DNA of 64,000 nt from Rhodococcoides fascians NBRC 12155 = LMG 3623 (GCF_001894785.1 NZ_BCWW01000013.1:1-64000); one strand, 5' to 3'. Numbered from the stretch's first letter, positions 19,426-28,715 are shown. Made by a program: numbers and translations. Notes: a model not told the origin generated them from the sequence alone.

Positions 19426-20859
19426 ATGGGCTTCCCGCGGATGTCAGTGCATCACAAGGCCGCGGGCGATCCGCCGGGCCCGTTCGATCAGGGTGGCCGG
19501 CCGCTACGCATCGTCCTCGACGTAGCGCCGGACAAGCGCCGGATCGAAGAGTGGATCGATCCCCCCCTCGACATGCCGGACCCGGAAACCTTTCTGTGGT
19601 CGCTGACAGAGGACGACAGTATCGACCGCTACTGGATCGGCACCGCCAACGACCCGGCAGACGCCGGCCGGGTCCTCATACCACCAGGCCCCCTCGCCCC
19701 GGATGCCCACGACTACCTGGAGTTCTCGACCATCGACGGCCCGGGGCGACGGACCGGACATGCAATCTGGCCCTACAGCACCTACGAAAAGATCGCTCTG
19801 CGTGACGCCGGAGCCCAGGGAGTGAGCGCCGGACAGTGGTTGAAGGAACTTCTCGTCGCAAAGGCCAGCAGCACAATGCCCGCCGATCTGCTGGCCACCA
19901 CCAATCCGCGCATCCTGTCCAGCCAGGCGACCGACATAACGAACGCGCACCCCTATTCCGCAGCCGAGGCCGTAGGGGTCGTCGGGCTGTACCTCCGCAA
20001 TAAGGGGAAATACCCCGTCATCGGACCGGATCAACTGGTACTCGACGAACGCTCGACGTTCCTTCTGGCAGTCGAGGAACTCCTCCCGTCGTGGCGGGTG
20101 TGGGCCTCCGAGCTCAGCCAACACAGTCGCACGACCGGCAACGACACTGCTGCACTGTTGGCCCAGACGGTCCGGGAACGCATCATCCGGATGTTGCGGT
20201 GCCGCGACCAACTGCTCATCGCATCCGTGGCTACACAGACCAACAACACCGCGGACCGTACGGTCGAATTCCTGGACTACTTTCTGGTCAATCTCGTCGG
20301 GGCTTTCGACGCAGCGGCTAGGGCTGCTCACCTCGTCTACGATTTGCCGAAGAACGAACGTAGACAGGCGGGTTGGCAAAACAGACAGTGGCTGAAGAAA
20401 CTGGGCAACGCCAAACTCACGGCCCTGTTCAAACGGCGCAGCGACGGCTATCGGATGTTCGAGGTCTGCCGCATTCTCCGAAATACTGTCCACAGCGAAG
20501 GGCTGTCGCCTATTGCGTTGAAGGAACCGCAGGTTGCGCACCTGCAGACCCTCGTGAGGCTGCCCCAGGAGGAAGCCGACGACCTTGTCCGACTCTTCAC
20601 CCAGCTCGGCGGATACAACACTTGGGGATTACGACGCTTAGGTGTCGGGATCGGTGACTACGTCGACGCGGCGACGTTCATCGAGCGGCTTATCCCCTTG
20701 GCAATGGCCGTGTTGGATAAAGCTCTTGTGAACACGCCTGCTTCCGCACTGACCGGCATCGTTCAATCCCCGACCGGGCTTCCTCCAACGAACAGTGCGC
20801 GCGACAGTCCTGGCACGCGCGCACGTGTGATGCTCCTGCTCAGACTCGCGAAGACGTGA
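19426..20859 (+). CDS. HEPN-motif protein, candidate RNase or defence effector
   Basis: I start at the ATG at 19426, preceded by AAGAGAG, giving 477 residues. The N-terminal 200 residues are beta-rich and acidic and match nothing I know. The C-terminal half is helical and contains RILRNTVHSEG (about 349-359). This fits the Rx4-6H signature of HEPN ribonucleases and the RN...H form seen in Apea-like HEPN domains. HEPN proteins often cleave RNA in toxin-antitoxin or anti-phage systems. No obvious antitoxin is adjacent. The gene is preceded by a strong hairpin and is convergent with the thermonuclease gene (4-base gap). The HEPN call rests on one motif in a helical region. Confidence 0.6.
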   Translation: MGFPRMSVHHKAAGDPPGPFDQGGRPLRIVLDVAPDKRRIEEWIDPPLDMPDPETFLWSLTEDDSIDRYWIGTANDPADAGRVLIPPGPLAPDAHDYLEFSTIDGPGRRTGHAIWPYSTYEKIALRDAGAQGVSAGQWLKELLVAKASSTMPADLLATTNPRILSSQATDITNAHPYSAAEAVGVVGLYLRNKGKYPVIGPDQLVLDERSTFLLAVEELLPSWRVWASELSQHSRTTGNDTAALLAQTVRERIIRMLRCRDQLLIASVATQTNNTADRTVEFLDYFLVNLVGAFDAAARAAHLVYDLPKNERRQAGWQNRQWLKKLGNAKLTALFKRRSDGYRMFEVCRILRNTVHSEGLSPIALKEPQVAHLQTLVRLPQEEADDLVRLFTQLGGYNTWGLRRLGVGIGDYVDAATFIERLIPLAMAVLDKALVNTPASALTGIVQSPTGLPPTNSARDSPGTRARVMLLLRLAKT

Positions 20860-20863
20860 GGGG

Positions 20864-21448
20864 TCAGCGTCGGGCTGTCTGTCCGTAGCACGGCGAGCCC
20901 CAGAGACCGGCACCGTTGCGTTGCGCTGTCGATTGTGCGGCAACGATATTCGCCGCTTCAGAGAGCTGCTGGTTCTTGTAGGTGTAGGCGCGGGCCATAC
21001 CCGATTCGGCTGCGAATGCGCTGTAGTTGCTCCCATCCGGGAGGACGACGTACCGCAGGGCACGGCCGTAGCGGTCGGTGTCGTCTGCGACCGGATCGCT
21101 TGTGAGGGTGACAGCGGCGTTGTCTAGCTGCTGGTGCGCCCACGCGCTCGCTTCCGGCCCCCAGCACTCCACCGGTGCGTCGGGGGCGACTGTCTCGGGG
21201 GTATCGATACCGAGAACGCGAACTCGTACCGGGTCACCCCCTGTGGACAGGCGCACCTCCACCGTGTCTCCATCAATGACCCGTTCCACGACCCCGCTGG
21301 ACACAGAGACAGCCTCATGGGCCGTCTCAGGCGTCGGGGGAGCGATCAGGGGATTGCACCCCGCCAGCAGCGCAGCAGCAACAGGGACAGCCACACAGGC
21401 CGTGAAAACTCGGACGGTCGGCCGATATCGTGTCCGTACCCGGCTCAT
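20864..21448 (-). CDS. Secreted lipoprotein thermonuclease (SNase family)
   Basis: The 194-residue protein has an N-terminal signal with lipobox LLAGC (Cys about 31), so it should be a membrane-anchored lipoprotein outside the cell. The nuclease domain shows RVIDGDTVEVRL, VLGIDTPE and DRYGRALRYV, which carry the calcium-binding aspartates and catalytic Arg/Glu typical of staphylococcal-nuclease-like enzymes. It is the last gene of the minus-strand transfer operon; its ATG overlaps the stop of the preceding gene (ATGA). In transfer operons, SNase-like proteins may trim DNA outside the cell or support plasmid entry, but this is inference. Confidence 0.88.
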   Translation of the reverse strand: MSRVRTRYRPTVRVFTACVAVPVAAALLAGCNPLIAPPTPETAHEAVSVSSGVVERVIDGDTVEVRLSTGGDPVRVRVLGIDTPETVAPDAPVECWGPEASAWAHQQLDNAAVTLTSDPVADDTDRYGRALRYVVLPDGSNYSAFAAESGMARAYTYKNQQLSEAANIVAAQSTAQRNGAGLWGSPCYGQTARR

Positions 21449-22140
21449 GCTTGTCCAAAGACAACGAGAATGCCGATCAGGTACGCGCCGAGCGCGACGA
21501 TCGCCAGCCCCGCCACCGCCATGACGGAATGTGCGACCAGGACCGAGCAGTGCCGAAGCGGAGTCCGGCTGCGACGATGCGCCCTCGACGGAATCCAATA
21601 GTCGCGCAGCTCCGATACGAGCTTCAGCGCCAAGAGCCACGCTGCAATCTGCACGATCACGGTGGTGCCCGATGAGAGCGCATCCGTCATCCGCTCGACT
21701 GGAGTCCCTGCGGGCCAGTCGTAGTACGACAGGTCGGGGGACCAGCCCCGCCATGCCAGGATCGCGAACGCGATCGACACCGCTAATGCAGCTGCCAGAT
21801 ACGCGGCCGTCACGCCGGGGTGAGTGATGCGGCTTGCTGCGCGAGTGTGTGCGTCCGCGATCGAGGCGAGCTGGCGACCGGTGATGACCGGTTGCCGCCC
21901 CCGGCCACGCACAGCCAGCCTGCGCTCGACTTCCAGTATTGCCGCCGAATGCGCGGCCGCACGCTCGGCCGGCGTCGACGACAGACCGTGCCGCGCACGG
22001 AAACGTTTCTGGTCACGGTCTATGTCGCGGATCCACTCGTCGCGATCGCTCTCGGGGGTGTACCGCACCTCGATGCCCCCGACCGCGCTGACGATCGAGC
22101 TGAGCATGGAGCTGGGGTGGTGCCGTGTACTCGTCTTCAT
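21445..22140 (-). CDS. Membrane protein of the transfer operon (unrecognised)
   Basis: The ATG at 22140 has AAGGCGAG upstream and gives 231 residues. The first 110 are polar and Arg/Glu-rich, probably cytoplasmic. Three hydrophobic segments follow, at about 115-135, 160-180 and 200-228. No family signature was recognised. It lies between a four-segment membrane protein and the thermonuclease, with an ATGA overlap to the latter, and belongs to the accessory end of the transfer operon. Confidence 0.75.
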   Translation of the reverse strand: MKTSTRHHPSSMLSSIVSAVGGIEVRYTPESDRDEWIRDIDRDQKRFRARHGLSSTPAERAAAHSAAILEVERRLAVRGRGRQPVITGRQLASIADAHTRAASRITHPGVTAAYLAAALAVSIAFAILAWRGWSPDLSYYDWPAGTPVERMTDALSSGTTVIVQIAAWLLALKLVSELRDYWIPSRAHRRSRTPLRHCSVLVAHSVMAVAGLAIVALGAYLIGILVVFGQA

Positions 22141-22187
22141 GGTCGTTGCTCGCCTTCTTGGTTTTTCGTTGGTAGTCGAGTTGGTGG

Positions 22188-22583
22188 TCACAGGGGTTGC
22201 ACTCCGCCGGCGGCGAGAACGCTCACGGCCCAGATGGCCCACATCACGGCGAGGCTGCTCGCCAGGCGTACCGAGTTCTTCCATGCGGTCAGCGCCCAGC
22301 GCCGTCCGTTCATGCAGTCGAGGGCGACGGCGATGAGGCTGCCGATCGACAGCGCGGAGACGACGGTGATGATCGCCCACCAGCCCTGTGCCACAGCATC
22401 GTCGGCGGCTTCACGCCGGACGGGGTCGGCCGAGCCGCTCGACGAGGACAGGACCCACTCGGCGAAGGGTATCGACCAGGTGAGCCACCAGGTGACGGCC
22501 GCCAAGGCAATCGCCGCCAGTAGTTGGGTCCGATCGCTCGGCGCTGTCGACGATTCGATTGCGGGTGCAGGTGCTGTTCTCAT
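22188..22583 (-). CDS. Small integral membrane protein of the transfer operon
   Basis: The 131-residue protein has about four hydrophobic segments (about 20-45, 66-88, 92-100 and 105-128) with short charged loops. No catalytic motif is visible. It lies 31 bases downstream of the tandem-DUF4913 gene and 47 bases before the next membrane protein. It is probably a small component or accessory of the transfer apparatus; I know no family for it. Confidence 0.72.
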   Translation of the reverse strand: MRTAPAPAIESSTAPSDRTQLLAAIALAAVTWWLTWSIPFAEWVLSSSSGSADPVRREAADDAVAQGWWAIITVVSALSIGSLIAVALDCMNGRRWALTAWKNSVRLASSLAVMWAIWAVSVLAAGGVQPL

Positions 22584-22614
22584 GGGAGAGGCCTTCTCTC
22601 GGTGACGATGGCGG

Positions 22615-23454
22615 TCAGGGGGTCAGATATTTCGGTGTCTGCCAGTCCTCGGGTGGATAGGCGATCAGCAGCGAGCCGTGGCCGGGCCAGCTCCCGTCGA
22701 CGTCGGCGTTGCTCATGGGTCCGGATTCGCCGTCGAGGAGCACACGCATGTGGGGGTCGCAGTGCCGAAGCCACCAGCTCGACATCGCCGCCGGATCGTC
22801 CGGTGAACTGCGCGCTTCCTCGAACGCCCACCACAGGGCCTTGAGCCGCGACACGACCTCCTGGTGCTGCCACCAGCGCCGATCCCAGGACAGTCCACGG
22901 CCTGGCTTGTCGTCGATCTTGCGGTTGATGACGTGGCGGAGGTAGTTCTTCACGAAGTCCTCGAGCCGCAGAAACGCCGGGGCCGGCAACTCGTCGGCGT
23001 CTTCCCCGATCGGGATCGGGTGCTCGTGCGAGAGGTCTGCGAGATCGTCCGCGATCCAACCTTCTGGAACTGGATCGCACGTCAGGGGTCCGTAGCCACC
23101 CCAGGTTCCGGTGTCGTCGGCTCCGCTCATCGGCCCGGTGACGCCGTCGAGAAGCATCCGCAGGTGAGGTTCGCAATGCTCGACCCACCATCCCGACATC
23201 GCTGCCCGGTCCTCGACCGAACGGCGCGCGGACTCCCAGGCCCACCACAGAGCGGTCAGGCGGGCGACCGCTTCACCGTGCCTCCACCACCGGGCATCCC
23301 AGGTCAGTCCGTGACCGGGTCGGTCGCTGATCCGTCGCTGGATCACCCTGGCGAGGTAATGCTGAACCCAGTCATCGACCGACTCGTACGCGGGCTCGAC
23401 CTCCGGTTCGGCGTCGAGATCCAGTTCCTCGTCGAGGTCGAAATCAACGTCCAT
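22615..23454 (-). CDS. Tandem DUF4913 protein
   Basis: The 279-residue protein has an acidic N-terminus and two copies of the same domain (about 25-125 and 160-260). Each copy has a V..YL..VI.R.I segment, then W..RWW.H.E...RL.ALWWA.E.AR, then MS.WW..HC.PH.R.LLDG. This is the DUF4913 pattern found next to coupling proteins on actinobacterial conjugative plasmids, usually once per protein. The gene starts inside the last codons of the coupling protein gene (11-base overlap), so the two are probably coupled and may interact. Biochemical role unknown. Confidence 0.85.
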   Translation of the reverse strand: MDVDFDLDEELDLDAEPEVEPAYESVDDWVQHYLARVIQRRISDRPGHGLTWDARWWRHGEAVARLTALWWAWESARRSVEDRAAMSGWWVEHCEPHLRMLLDGVTGPMSGADDTGTWGGYGPLTCDPVPEGWIADDLADLSHEHPIPIGEDADELPAPAFLRLEDFVKNYLRHVINRKIDDKPGRGLSWDRRWWQHQEVVSRLKALWWAFEEARSSPDDPAAMSSWWLRHCDPHMRVLLDGESGPMSNADVDGSWPGHGSLLIAYPPEDWQTPKYLTP

Positions 23455-25408
23455 CGACGCTCACCGCCGATCGGTCCCAGTCTTCGAGCTCGTACTCGTC
23501 GACGTCGTCGTGGTCTGGTTCGTAGTCGATGTTGAACGGTCCGTCGAGCAGTTCCTTCGCCTGTTCGGCGGATCCGCTGTATTCGATGATGGACTGGGTG
23601 ATCATCTCGGCGTCGTCGGTGTCGGTCCACCAGACTTTCTTGATCAGAACGGGCGGGTTTTCCGGAAAGACCACGATGGCACGGCTTTTCGGGAGGGCCG
23701 CGAGTTCGTTGATCGGAAGAATGGGCCGTTCTTGCCAGCTGTGCGACGTACTGCGGTTTCCTTGGCCGTTGCTGCGGGTGGTGGATTGCACTTCGTGCGA
23801 ACCGATTTGCTCGGACAGGTCGCTGAGGTACTGCTTGTCCTTGATGTTGCCGCCGTAGAAGTGCACGGCACCGGCGATCATCGAATCGAACTCGTCGCGG
23901 CCCCACACCCGGGCACCCTGCTGTGGTGACTGGAGAATCGCGATCGGGATGATTCCGCGGCCACCGAAATGCGAGTACTGGTCTGGCAGTTGGCGAAGCA
24001 GGACGGTGTTCGCGGCCTCGTCGAGAACGGCAACGAGAGGAACGTCGAGCCGGCCTCCCTGAGTGCGAATGGTGGGCTGCCACATCCTGGTCGGCCACCA
24101 CCGCGGCATCTGCTTGTCGTAGGTGCGTGCCGGGGTCCGTGAGGCCAGCGCAGTGGCTTCGTCGAAGATCTGCCCCACCAGTGCGGTGGTCAGCGGTGCC
24201 GCCGAATCCGGTCCTTCGAGCGAGAGCGCGTAGAGGGTGTCGGTACTGGCCACGAACGCCCGCGGATCGAACTCGCGGCGATCGTGCAGCGGCTCCCCGT
24301 ACCGCGTGGTCACGCGCGGGACTACGGTCTTGTCCGTCGCGTCGACCTCGATGATCGCCCGCGCAGGCGGTGTGACGGCGCGGGCGTACTCGTCGTCGGA
24401 GAGGATGTCGAGGAATCGGCGTGCCATGTCGAACAGGCCGTCGCGCTGGCGATCGGTCAAGCCTTGGGCTTCTCTCACTCGCGCTGCTGCGCGTTTCTTG
24501 TCGAACGCATCGAGGATCTGGGCGGGGGTGCCGTCCTGATCGCGGCCGAGCCAACTCACCGCGTGCAGGAGATCTCCGCCGGCCGACGCCGCAGCCAGGC
24601 AGTAGAGGGCGAGCAGCTCTTGAGCTCCACCATCGAAGTAGCCGTCGGTCTTGGCGTCTTTCTTCGTCGACGCGGACACGAAAAAGGAGGCGAGCTTGCG
24701 GGCCTGGGCGAGGGTGGTGACGTGTTTGAGCGGGTTCCACCAGAACGTGAGCTGCACCGATCCGCTGACCGCCTGCAGATCGAACACCCACACCTGCCCG
24801 TACCGTTCGCGGCCGAGGCGAGTCGCGGCATACAGGTCGGGTTTGTTGCTGGTCACGATCGTGGCCCCCGGTGCTGCCAAGGCTGCGCGCACCGCAAGGG
24901 CGACAGTCTTTCCCATCCGGGTGCCGGCCAGGGCGACCATCACCATTTCCCACGACAGGTACACCGGCTTGTCGCCTACCACGGTCGTGCCGAGGAGGAA
25001 TCCCCACGACCGCGGATCGGACTTGTCGAACTGGGGCATCAGGCGATGCGACTCTTTCGGGGAGACTCCGCGAAGCTTGTTCGGTGCGACCATCGTGCGC
25101 GCGGCCCGGTCGACTTCGGTACGCCCCTTGGCTCGCCGAACTGCGATCGGCAGTGCGACCGCAACGATCGACACCACCAATGCCACGGCGATGGCCGTCG
25201 ACTGCCACGGCCAGGGGCGCTGTCCGGTGAAGGACTCGAATACCCCCTGGATGGGGTTGCCGCTGGGGTCGCCGCCGGAGAGGAACGTTCCTGCCCACCA
25301 CGACAACACGAGGGTGATCACGACCGCCAGGCCGATGCACAGCAGCACCGCCTGCAGAAGGTTCTCCTGTGCTCTGGCACCGGTTCCGGATCTGCGTGTC
25401 TGGGCCAT
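23444..25408 (-). CDS. traG: Type IV coupling protein (VirD4/TraG family)
   Basis: The coupling protein is the ATPase that hands the relaxase-DNA complex to the secretion channel. The 654-residue protein has two N-terminal membrane helices (about 18-40 and 70-90). The nucleotide site is AGTRMGKTVA (Lys about 167), Walker B is VAVLDEAAN (Asp-Glu about 463-464), and IAILQSPQQG is the usual sensor-like motif of the TraM-recognition region. Length and domain order are normal for the family. It overlaps the upstream gene by one base (TGATG) and the downstream DUF4913 gene by 11 bases, consistent with one operon. Confidence 0.92.
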   Translation of the reverse strand: MAQTRRSGTGARAQENLLQAVLLCIGLAVVITLVLSWWAGTFLSGGDPSGNPIQGVFESFTGQRPWPWQSTAIAVALVVSIVAVALPIAVRRAKGRTEVDRAARTMVAPNKLRGVSPKESHRLMPQFDKSDPRSWGFLLGTTVVGDKPVYLSWEMVMVALAGTRMGKTVALAVRAALAAPGATIVTSNKPDLYAATRLGRERYGQVWVFDLQAVSGSVQLTFWWNPLKHVTTLAQARKLASFFVSASTKKDAKTDGYFDGGAQELLALYCLAAASAGGDLLHAVSWLGRDQDGTPAQILDAFDKKRAAARVREAQGLTDRQRDGLFDMARRFLDILSDDEYARAVTPPARAIIEVDATDKTVVPRVTTRYGEPLHDRREFDPRAFVASTDTLYALSLEGPDSAAPLTTALVGQIFDEATALASRTPARTYDKQMPRWWPTRMWQPTIRTQGGRLDVPLVAVLDEAANTVLLRQLPDQYSHFGGRGIIPIAILQSPQQGARVWGRDEFDSMIAGAVHFYGGNIKDKQYLSDLSEQIGSHEVQSTTRSNGQGNRSTSHSWQERPILPINELAALPKSRAIVVFPENPPVLIKKVWWTDTDDAEMITQSIIEYSGSAEQAKELLDGPFNIDYEPDHDDVDEYELEDWDRSAVSVDGR

Positions 25409-25821
25409 CAGAGCGCCTTCCCCTCGATCGCGTCCTGGATGGTGGTAGCGGTCATCGGATCGTCCTTCTGATCGTTCGAGTCGGGTCGGGGGCGAAGGTG
25501 CACGAACACGTGCAGCAGGCCGGCCACGCCGAGGGCGAACACGGGCATGACATACGCCGTCGCCGCCAGAGCGGTGTGGGGTGTGACGATCGAGCGTCCG
25601 GCGGCTGCCGCACCGGCCAGAACGGCCAGGGTGAGGGCCACCGCTGCCGCTCTCGCCCAGGTGCGGCGGACCGACCAGAGCAGAATGATGACGGAAACGA
25701 GCAGAGCTGCAACAGTATTGATCGCCGTGAGCGCTGCGAGGTCGAACACCGATGGCGCTGGACCGATGTAGCCGATCGGGTCCGAATGGATGATGTGCCT
25801 TCTCATGATCGACGTCCTCAT
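25408..25821 (-). CDS. Small membrane protein upstream of traG
   Basis: The ATG at 25821 overlaps the upstream stop (ATGA) and gives 137 residues. Three hydrophobic segments (about 24-45, 55-75 and 83-102) are followed by a polar acidic tail. No family recognised. Its tight coupling to the coupling protein gene suggests a role in the transfer channel. Confidence 0.75.
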   Translation of the reverse strand: MRTSIMRRHIIHSDPIGYIGPAPSVFDLAALTAINTVAALLVSVIILLWSVRRTWARAAAVALTLAVLAGAAAAGRSIVTPHTALAATAYVMPVFALGVAGLLHVFVHLRPRPDSNDQKDDPMTATTIQDAIEGKAL

Positions 25822-26366
25822 TTCGGTGCCAAGTTGTATTCGGTCAGTTGCCATGTTTCGGAGTTCTTTTCGACGACGGCCCGGACGCGGTAGTCGCTGT
25901 AGGGGGTGGTACTTCCGTCGCGGTGTAGGACGGTCTGGGTGAGGGCGACGTCGAGTACCTGCCGGCTATCGGAGGCGGTGATCGGCTCGCCCGATTGTGC
26001 TGTGGCAGTGACGATGTCCCCGGAGTCGCGCCATCCCGCCCACTGCGGTAGCGGCCGGACCCCGGTGGCGGCCGGTTGTGTGGCGTCGGCGGCGAGCGGA
26101 CCGCCGAGCCAGCGCTGCGCTCGTCCGACAGCGGCAGCGGGGGAGGGGTCGATGGCCGGTTGCCACGAGAACATCGCCGCCAGTGCAGCTTCGGCGACGG
26201 CGTCCGGATCGGAGCCGCGGTCGTCGTCGAGGTGCACGTGGGCGTCGGTGGCCGGGTCGTGGCTCTCGTCGGTGCCACTGAACTTGACGAGGGTGACCAC
26301 AGCGGCGGCGACAACCACGACGAATACCAACACCGCGCTGACCGCGATGAGCTGCCCGCGTTTCAT
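25818..26366 (-). CDS. Single-pass membrane protein with VirB8/TcpC-like external domain
   Basis: The ATG at 26366 overlaps the upstream stop (ATGA). The 182-residue product has one N-terminal membrane helix (about 5-27) followed by an external domain. That domain holds helices with alternating Ala and an end with YSDYRVRAVVEKNSETWQLT, the strand-turn-Trp pattern of NTF2-like VirB8/TcpC domains. This would make it a scaffold subunit of the secretion system. The assignment is by fold pattern, not a clear motif. Two further genes (34068 and 34946) have a comparable layout. Confidence 0.62.
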   Translation of the reverse strand: MKRGQLIAVSAVLVFVVVVAAAVVTLVKFSGTDESHDPATDAHVHLDDDRGSDPDAVAEAALAAMFSWQPAIDPSPAAAVGRAQRWLGGPLAADATQPAATGVRPLPQWAGWRDSGDIVTATAQSGEPITASDSRQVLDVALTQTVLHRDGSTTPYSDYRVRAVVEKNSETWQLTEYNLAPK

Positions 26367-27046
26367 CCTGCGATCCGTTCGTCGTCGACGACGAGGGTGG
26401 TCAGGTTCGTCTCTCGCCACGACTTGTAGCCGTTCTCGCGGCACCACTCCGCCGCCGGGTTGTCCTGGTCGATTTCGACACTCACGTGCACGCGGCCACG
26501 CAGCGCGGTTCGCTCCAGGGCCGGGTCGTCGGCCGCGACTTCGTGGTTGAGCACGTGCAGGATCAGCCGGACCGCCTCGACGTCTAGTTCCTCGCGGGCC
26601 TGACCTGCGACGAACACCGCGTGCTGCGCCACCGACCGGTCGGCCGAGACCTGATCACCGTTGCGGTAGAGCTTGTCGTCGGGGTGAAAGGTGTTGTAGG
26701 TGACGACGGCACCTTCGGGTCCGCAGATCGCGAACGAGGACACCTCGTCGTCGGCCGCGGTCCACAGCTCGAGTACCGGGCCATCGGCTGCGGCCGCAGC
26801 GATCTGCTCTCTGCGCTGGGCGTAGGCCTGCTCGCGCAGTGCGTCGTAGTCGATCCCGAGCTGTTTGGACAGTTCGGTCTTGAACTTCGGGAACAGGCCT
26901 GGGACGGCGAGGTCGTGCTCTTTCGCCCATGTGTAGAGCTCGCCGTGGGTCTCGAGCGCGCGGAGGTCGTCGAGGTGTTCCTTGACTGCCTTCTTCGCGG
27001 TCTCCCATTCGGCGACCGAGTTGTGGGTGCTGCGTCGTTTGGCCAT
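26363..27046 (-). CDS. Unrecognised cytoplasmic protein of the transfer operon
   Basis: A strong ribosome binding site (AAGGAGATACC) precedes the ATG at 27046. The 227-residue protein has a helical N-terminal third (KKAVKEHLDDLRALETHGE) and a mixed second part with the segment GRVHVSVEIDQDNPAAEWCRENGYKSWRETNLT near the end. There is no membrane segment or catalytic signature. It sits between the wall hydrolase and the VirB8-like gene and overlaps the latter by 4 bases. Confidence 0.72.
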   Translation of the reverse strand: MAKRRSTHNSVAEWETAKKAVKEHLDDLRALETHGELYTWAKEHDLAVPGLFPKFKTELSKQLGIDYDALREQAYAQRREQIAAAAADGPVLELWTAADDEVSSFAICGPEGAVVTYNTFHPDDKLYRNGDQVSADRSVAQHAVFVAGQAREELDVEAVRLILHVLNHEVAADDPALERTALRGRVHVSVEIDQDNPAAEWCRENGYKSWRETNLTTLVVDDERIAG

Positions 27047-27088
27047 TTCGGGTATCTCCTTGGTTGTCGTGTCGGTCGGTGTGTGTGC

Positions 27089-28711
27089 TCAGGCGATCGA
27101 GGCGAATTCGGTGGCGTACTGCTGGATCAGGTCGGCGTAGGGGCGGGTCTGGTTGACGTAGTCCGGTGAGCCGGTGGGGAATCCGCCGGAGGACTGGACC
27201 GCGCCGAAACCTGCGTTGTAGGCGGCGAGATACAGCTCGAGCGGGCCGTTGGGGGCCGAGATGGACCCGTTGGCGATCCCGGCGTCGACCTGGCCTGCGA
27301 TCTCGCACATGTAGCGGCCTTGGGCCATAACTGCGTCTCCGATGTCGTAAGGGGAGACCGAGCCGTTGCCGTCGTCGTCGCGCCCGTAGCCGGGCCAGGT
27401 GCCGGGCATGAACTGCGCCGCTCCTTCGGCTCCGTCCGGGCTGACAGCGCGCGGGTTGAAGCCCGATTCCTGCTTGAGCTGTCCGGCGATGACGGGCGGG
27501 CGGATCTGCGGGCAGGTGTTGCCGGCCCTGATCACCCACGGCTCGAACTCCGGGGGCACTTTCCCGGGTGCGAGATCGGCTTCGCCGCCGCTCGCAGCCG
27601 GATTGACCCCGCACGGGGTCGGGACCGCCCCTGGGCTGCCTGCTGCGCCCGGTGCCGGGCCGTAGTTGGTCAGAGCGTCGGGCATCCCGCCGCCGACGGT
27701 GGTGACGTGGACGTGGTCGAAGTGATTCTGTGTGGGGGAGCCGCGGTCCTCCATCTGGTTCGAGGAGCCGTCGGCCGGGATGTAGGTCTGGCGCCAGATG
27801 ATGTACTCGATGTGCAGCTCGGTCTTGTTTGCCATCAGGTACTCCACGACCCGATCGCCGAGCTCCTTGCCGGCCCCGGTGTCGTAGTCCGGGATCATGA
27901 TGTCCGCGGCCCGGCCGCTGGGGTGATCGTCGTAGGTGTCGTACGGCCGCCACCCACCGATCGTTTTGATCTCGGGGAACTTCTGCGCGACCGATCGGGC
28001 TACGCGAACCGTGTCGACCTGCCAGTGCTCTTCGGACCCGACGGACGGCGGTAGAGGCGGGAGGTCGCCGCCGGGGGCAGGTGTTGTCGGTGACGGCGAC
28101 GGAGTGGCCGGGCTCCCGGCGGGGGCGTCGGGCTCGGACGCTGCGGCGATCCACGGGGCCGGGTCGACGGCTTCGCCGGCGTCGTGGCCGCCTTGCCAGA
28201 TCTCGAAGTGCAGGTGCGCACCGCCCGGTCCAGGTGGTGAGACTTCGCCGTTGTAGCCGACTTTCGCGATTTCCTGGCCTGCGTGGACCTGCTGGCCGGG
28301 GGTCACCTCGAGGTCGTCGGGAAACATGTGGCCGTAGACGCTCGAGATGATCTGTCCGTCGATGTTGTGGTCGATGACGATCCACTGCCCGAACCCCGTT
28401 GCCGGTCCGGCCTTGGACACCACACCGTCGGCGGTGGCGTAGATCGGTTCGCCTGCAGCCGATCCGAAGTCCTGGCCCTTGTGCATGGTGCCCCAGCGAG
28501 GACCGAATCCGGACGTCAACTGGTAGGTGCCGTCCTTCATCGGCTTGACCTTGGTGCCGGCAGGGAACGTCGCGGTCGGTGCGCCGCCGGGCAGGCAGTC
28601 CCCGACTTTGGGTTCGTCGTCGTCGGGGAAGATCAGCAGCACCAGCGCCAGGATCAGGGCGAGGAACAGGGCGACGCCGACCAACGTCCCCTTGCTGGCG
28701 GTGCTTTTCAA
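27089..28711 (-). CDS. Three-domain cell-wall hydrolase (M23 + M15-like + lytic transglycosylase), VirB1-like
   Basis: This 540-residue protein would open the peptidoglycan for the secretion channel. A TTG start follows AAAGGA. After one membrane helix (about 8-28) comes an M23 endopeptidase domain with HKGQDF (His 77, Asp 81) and HLHFE (His 166/168). A middle domain carries HPSGRAADI (His 263, Asp 270) and DHVH (333-335), the metal-site spacing of M15/ARB_07466-like peptidases. The end is a soluble lytic transglycosylase domain with catalytic-type Glu in QLKQESGFNP (about 415) and GAAQFMPGTW. Three wall-active folds in one chain is unusual; most VirB1-like proteins have one or two. It lies 4 bases after the IS3-like regulator gene. 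Confidence 0.88.
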   Translation of the reverse strand: MKSTASKGTLVGVALFLALILALVLLIFPDDDEPKVGDCLPGGAPTATFPAGTKVKPMKDGTYQLTSGFGPRWGTMHKGQDFGSAAGEPIYATADGVVSKAGPATGFGQWIVIDHNIDGQIISSVYGHMFPDDLEVTPGQQVHAGQEIAKVGYNGEVSPPGPGGAHLHFEIWQGGHDAGEAVDPAPWIAAASEPDAPAGSPATPSPSPTTPAPGGDLPPLPPSVGSEEHWQVDTVRVARSVAQKFPEIKTIGGWRPYDTYDDHPSGRAADIMIPDYDTGAGKELGDRVVEYLMANKTELHIEYIIWRQTYIPADGSSNQMEDRGSPTQNHFDHVHVTTVGGGMPDALTNYGPAPGAAGSPGAVPTPCGVNPAASGGEADLAPGKVPPEFEPWVIRAGNTCPQIRPPVIAGQLKQESGFNPRAVSPDGAEGAAQFMPGTWPGYGRDDDGNGSVSPYDIGDAVMAQGRYMCEIAGQVDAGIANGSISAPNGPLELYLAAYNAGFGAVQSSGGFPTGSPDYVNQTRPYADLIQQYATEFASIA

Positions 28712-28715
28712 CGGT

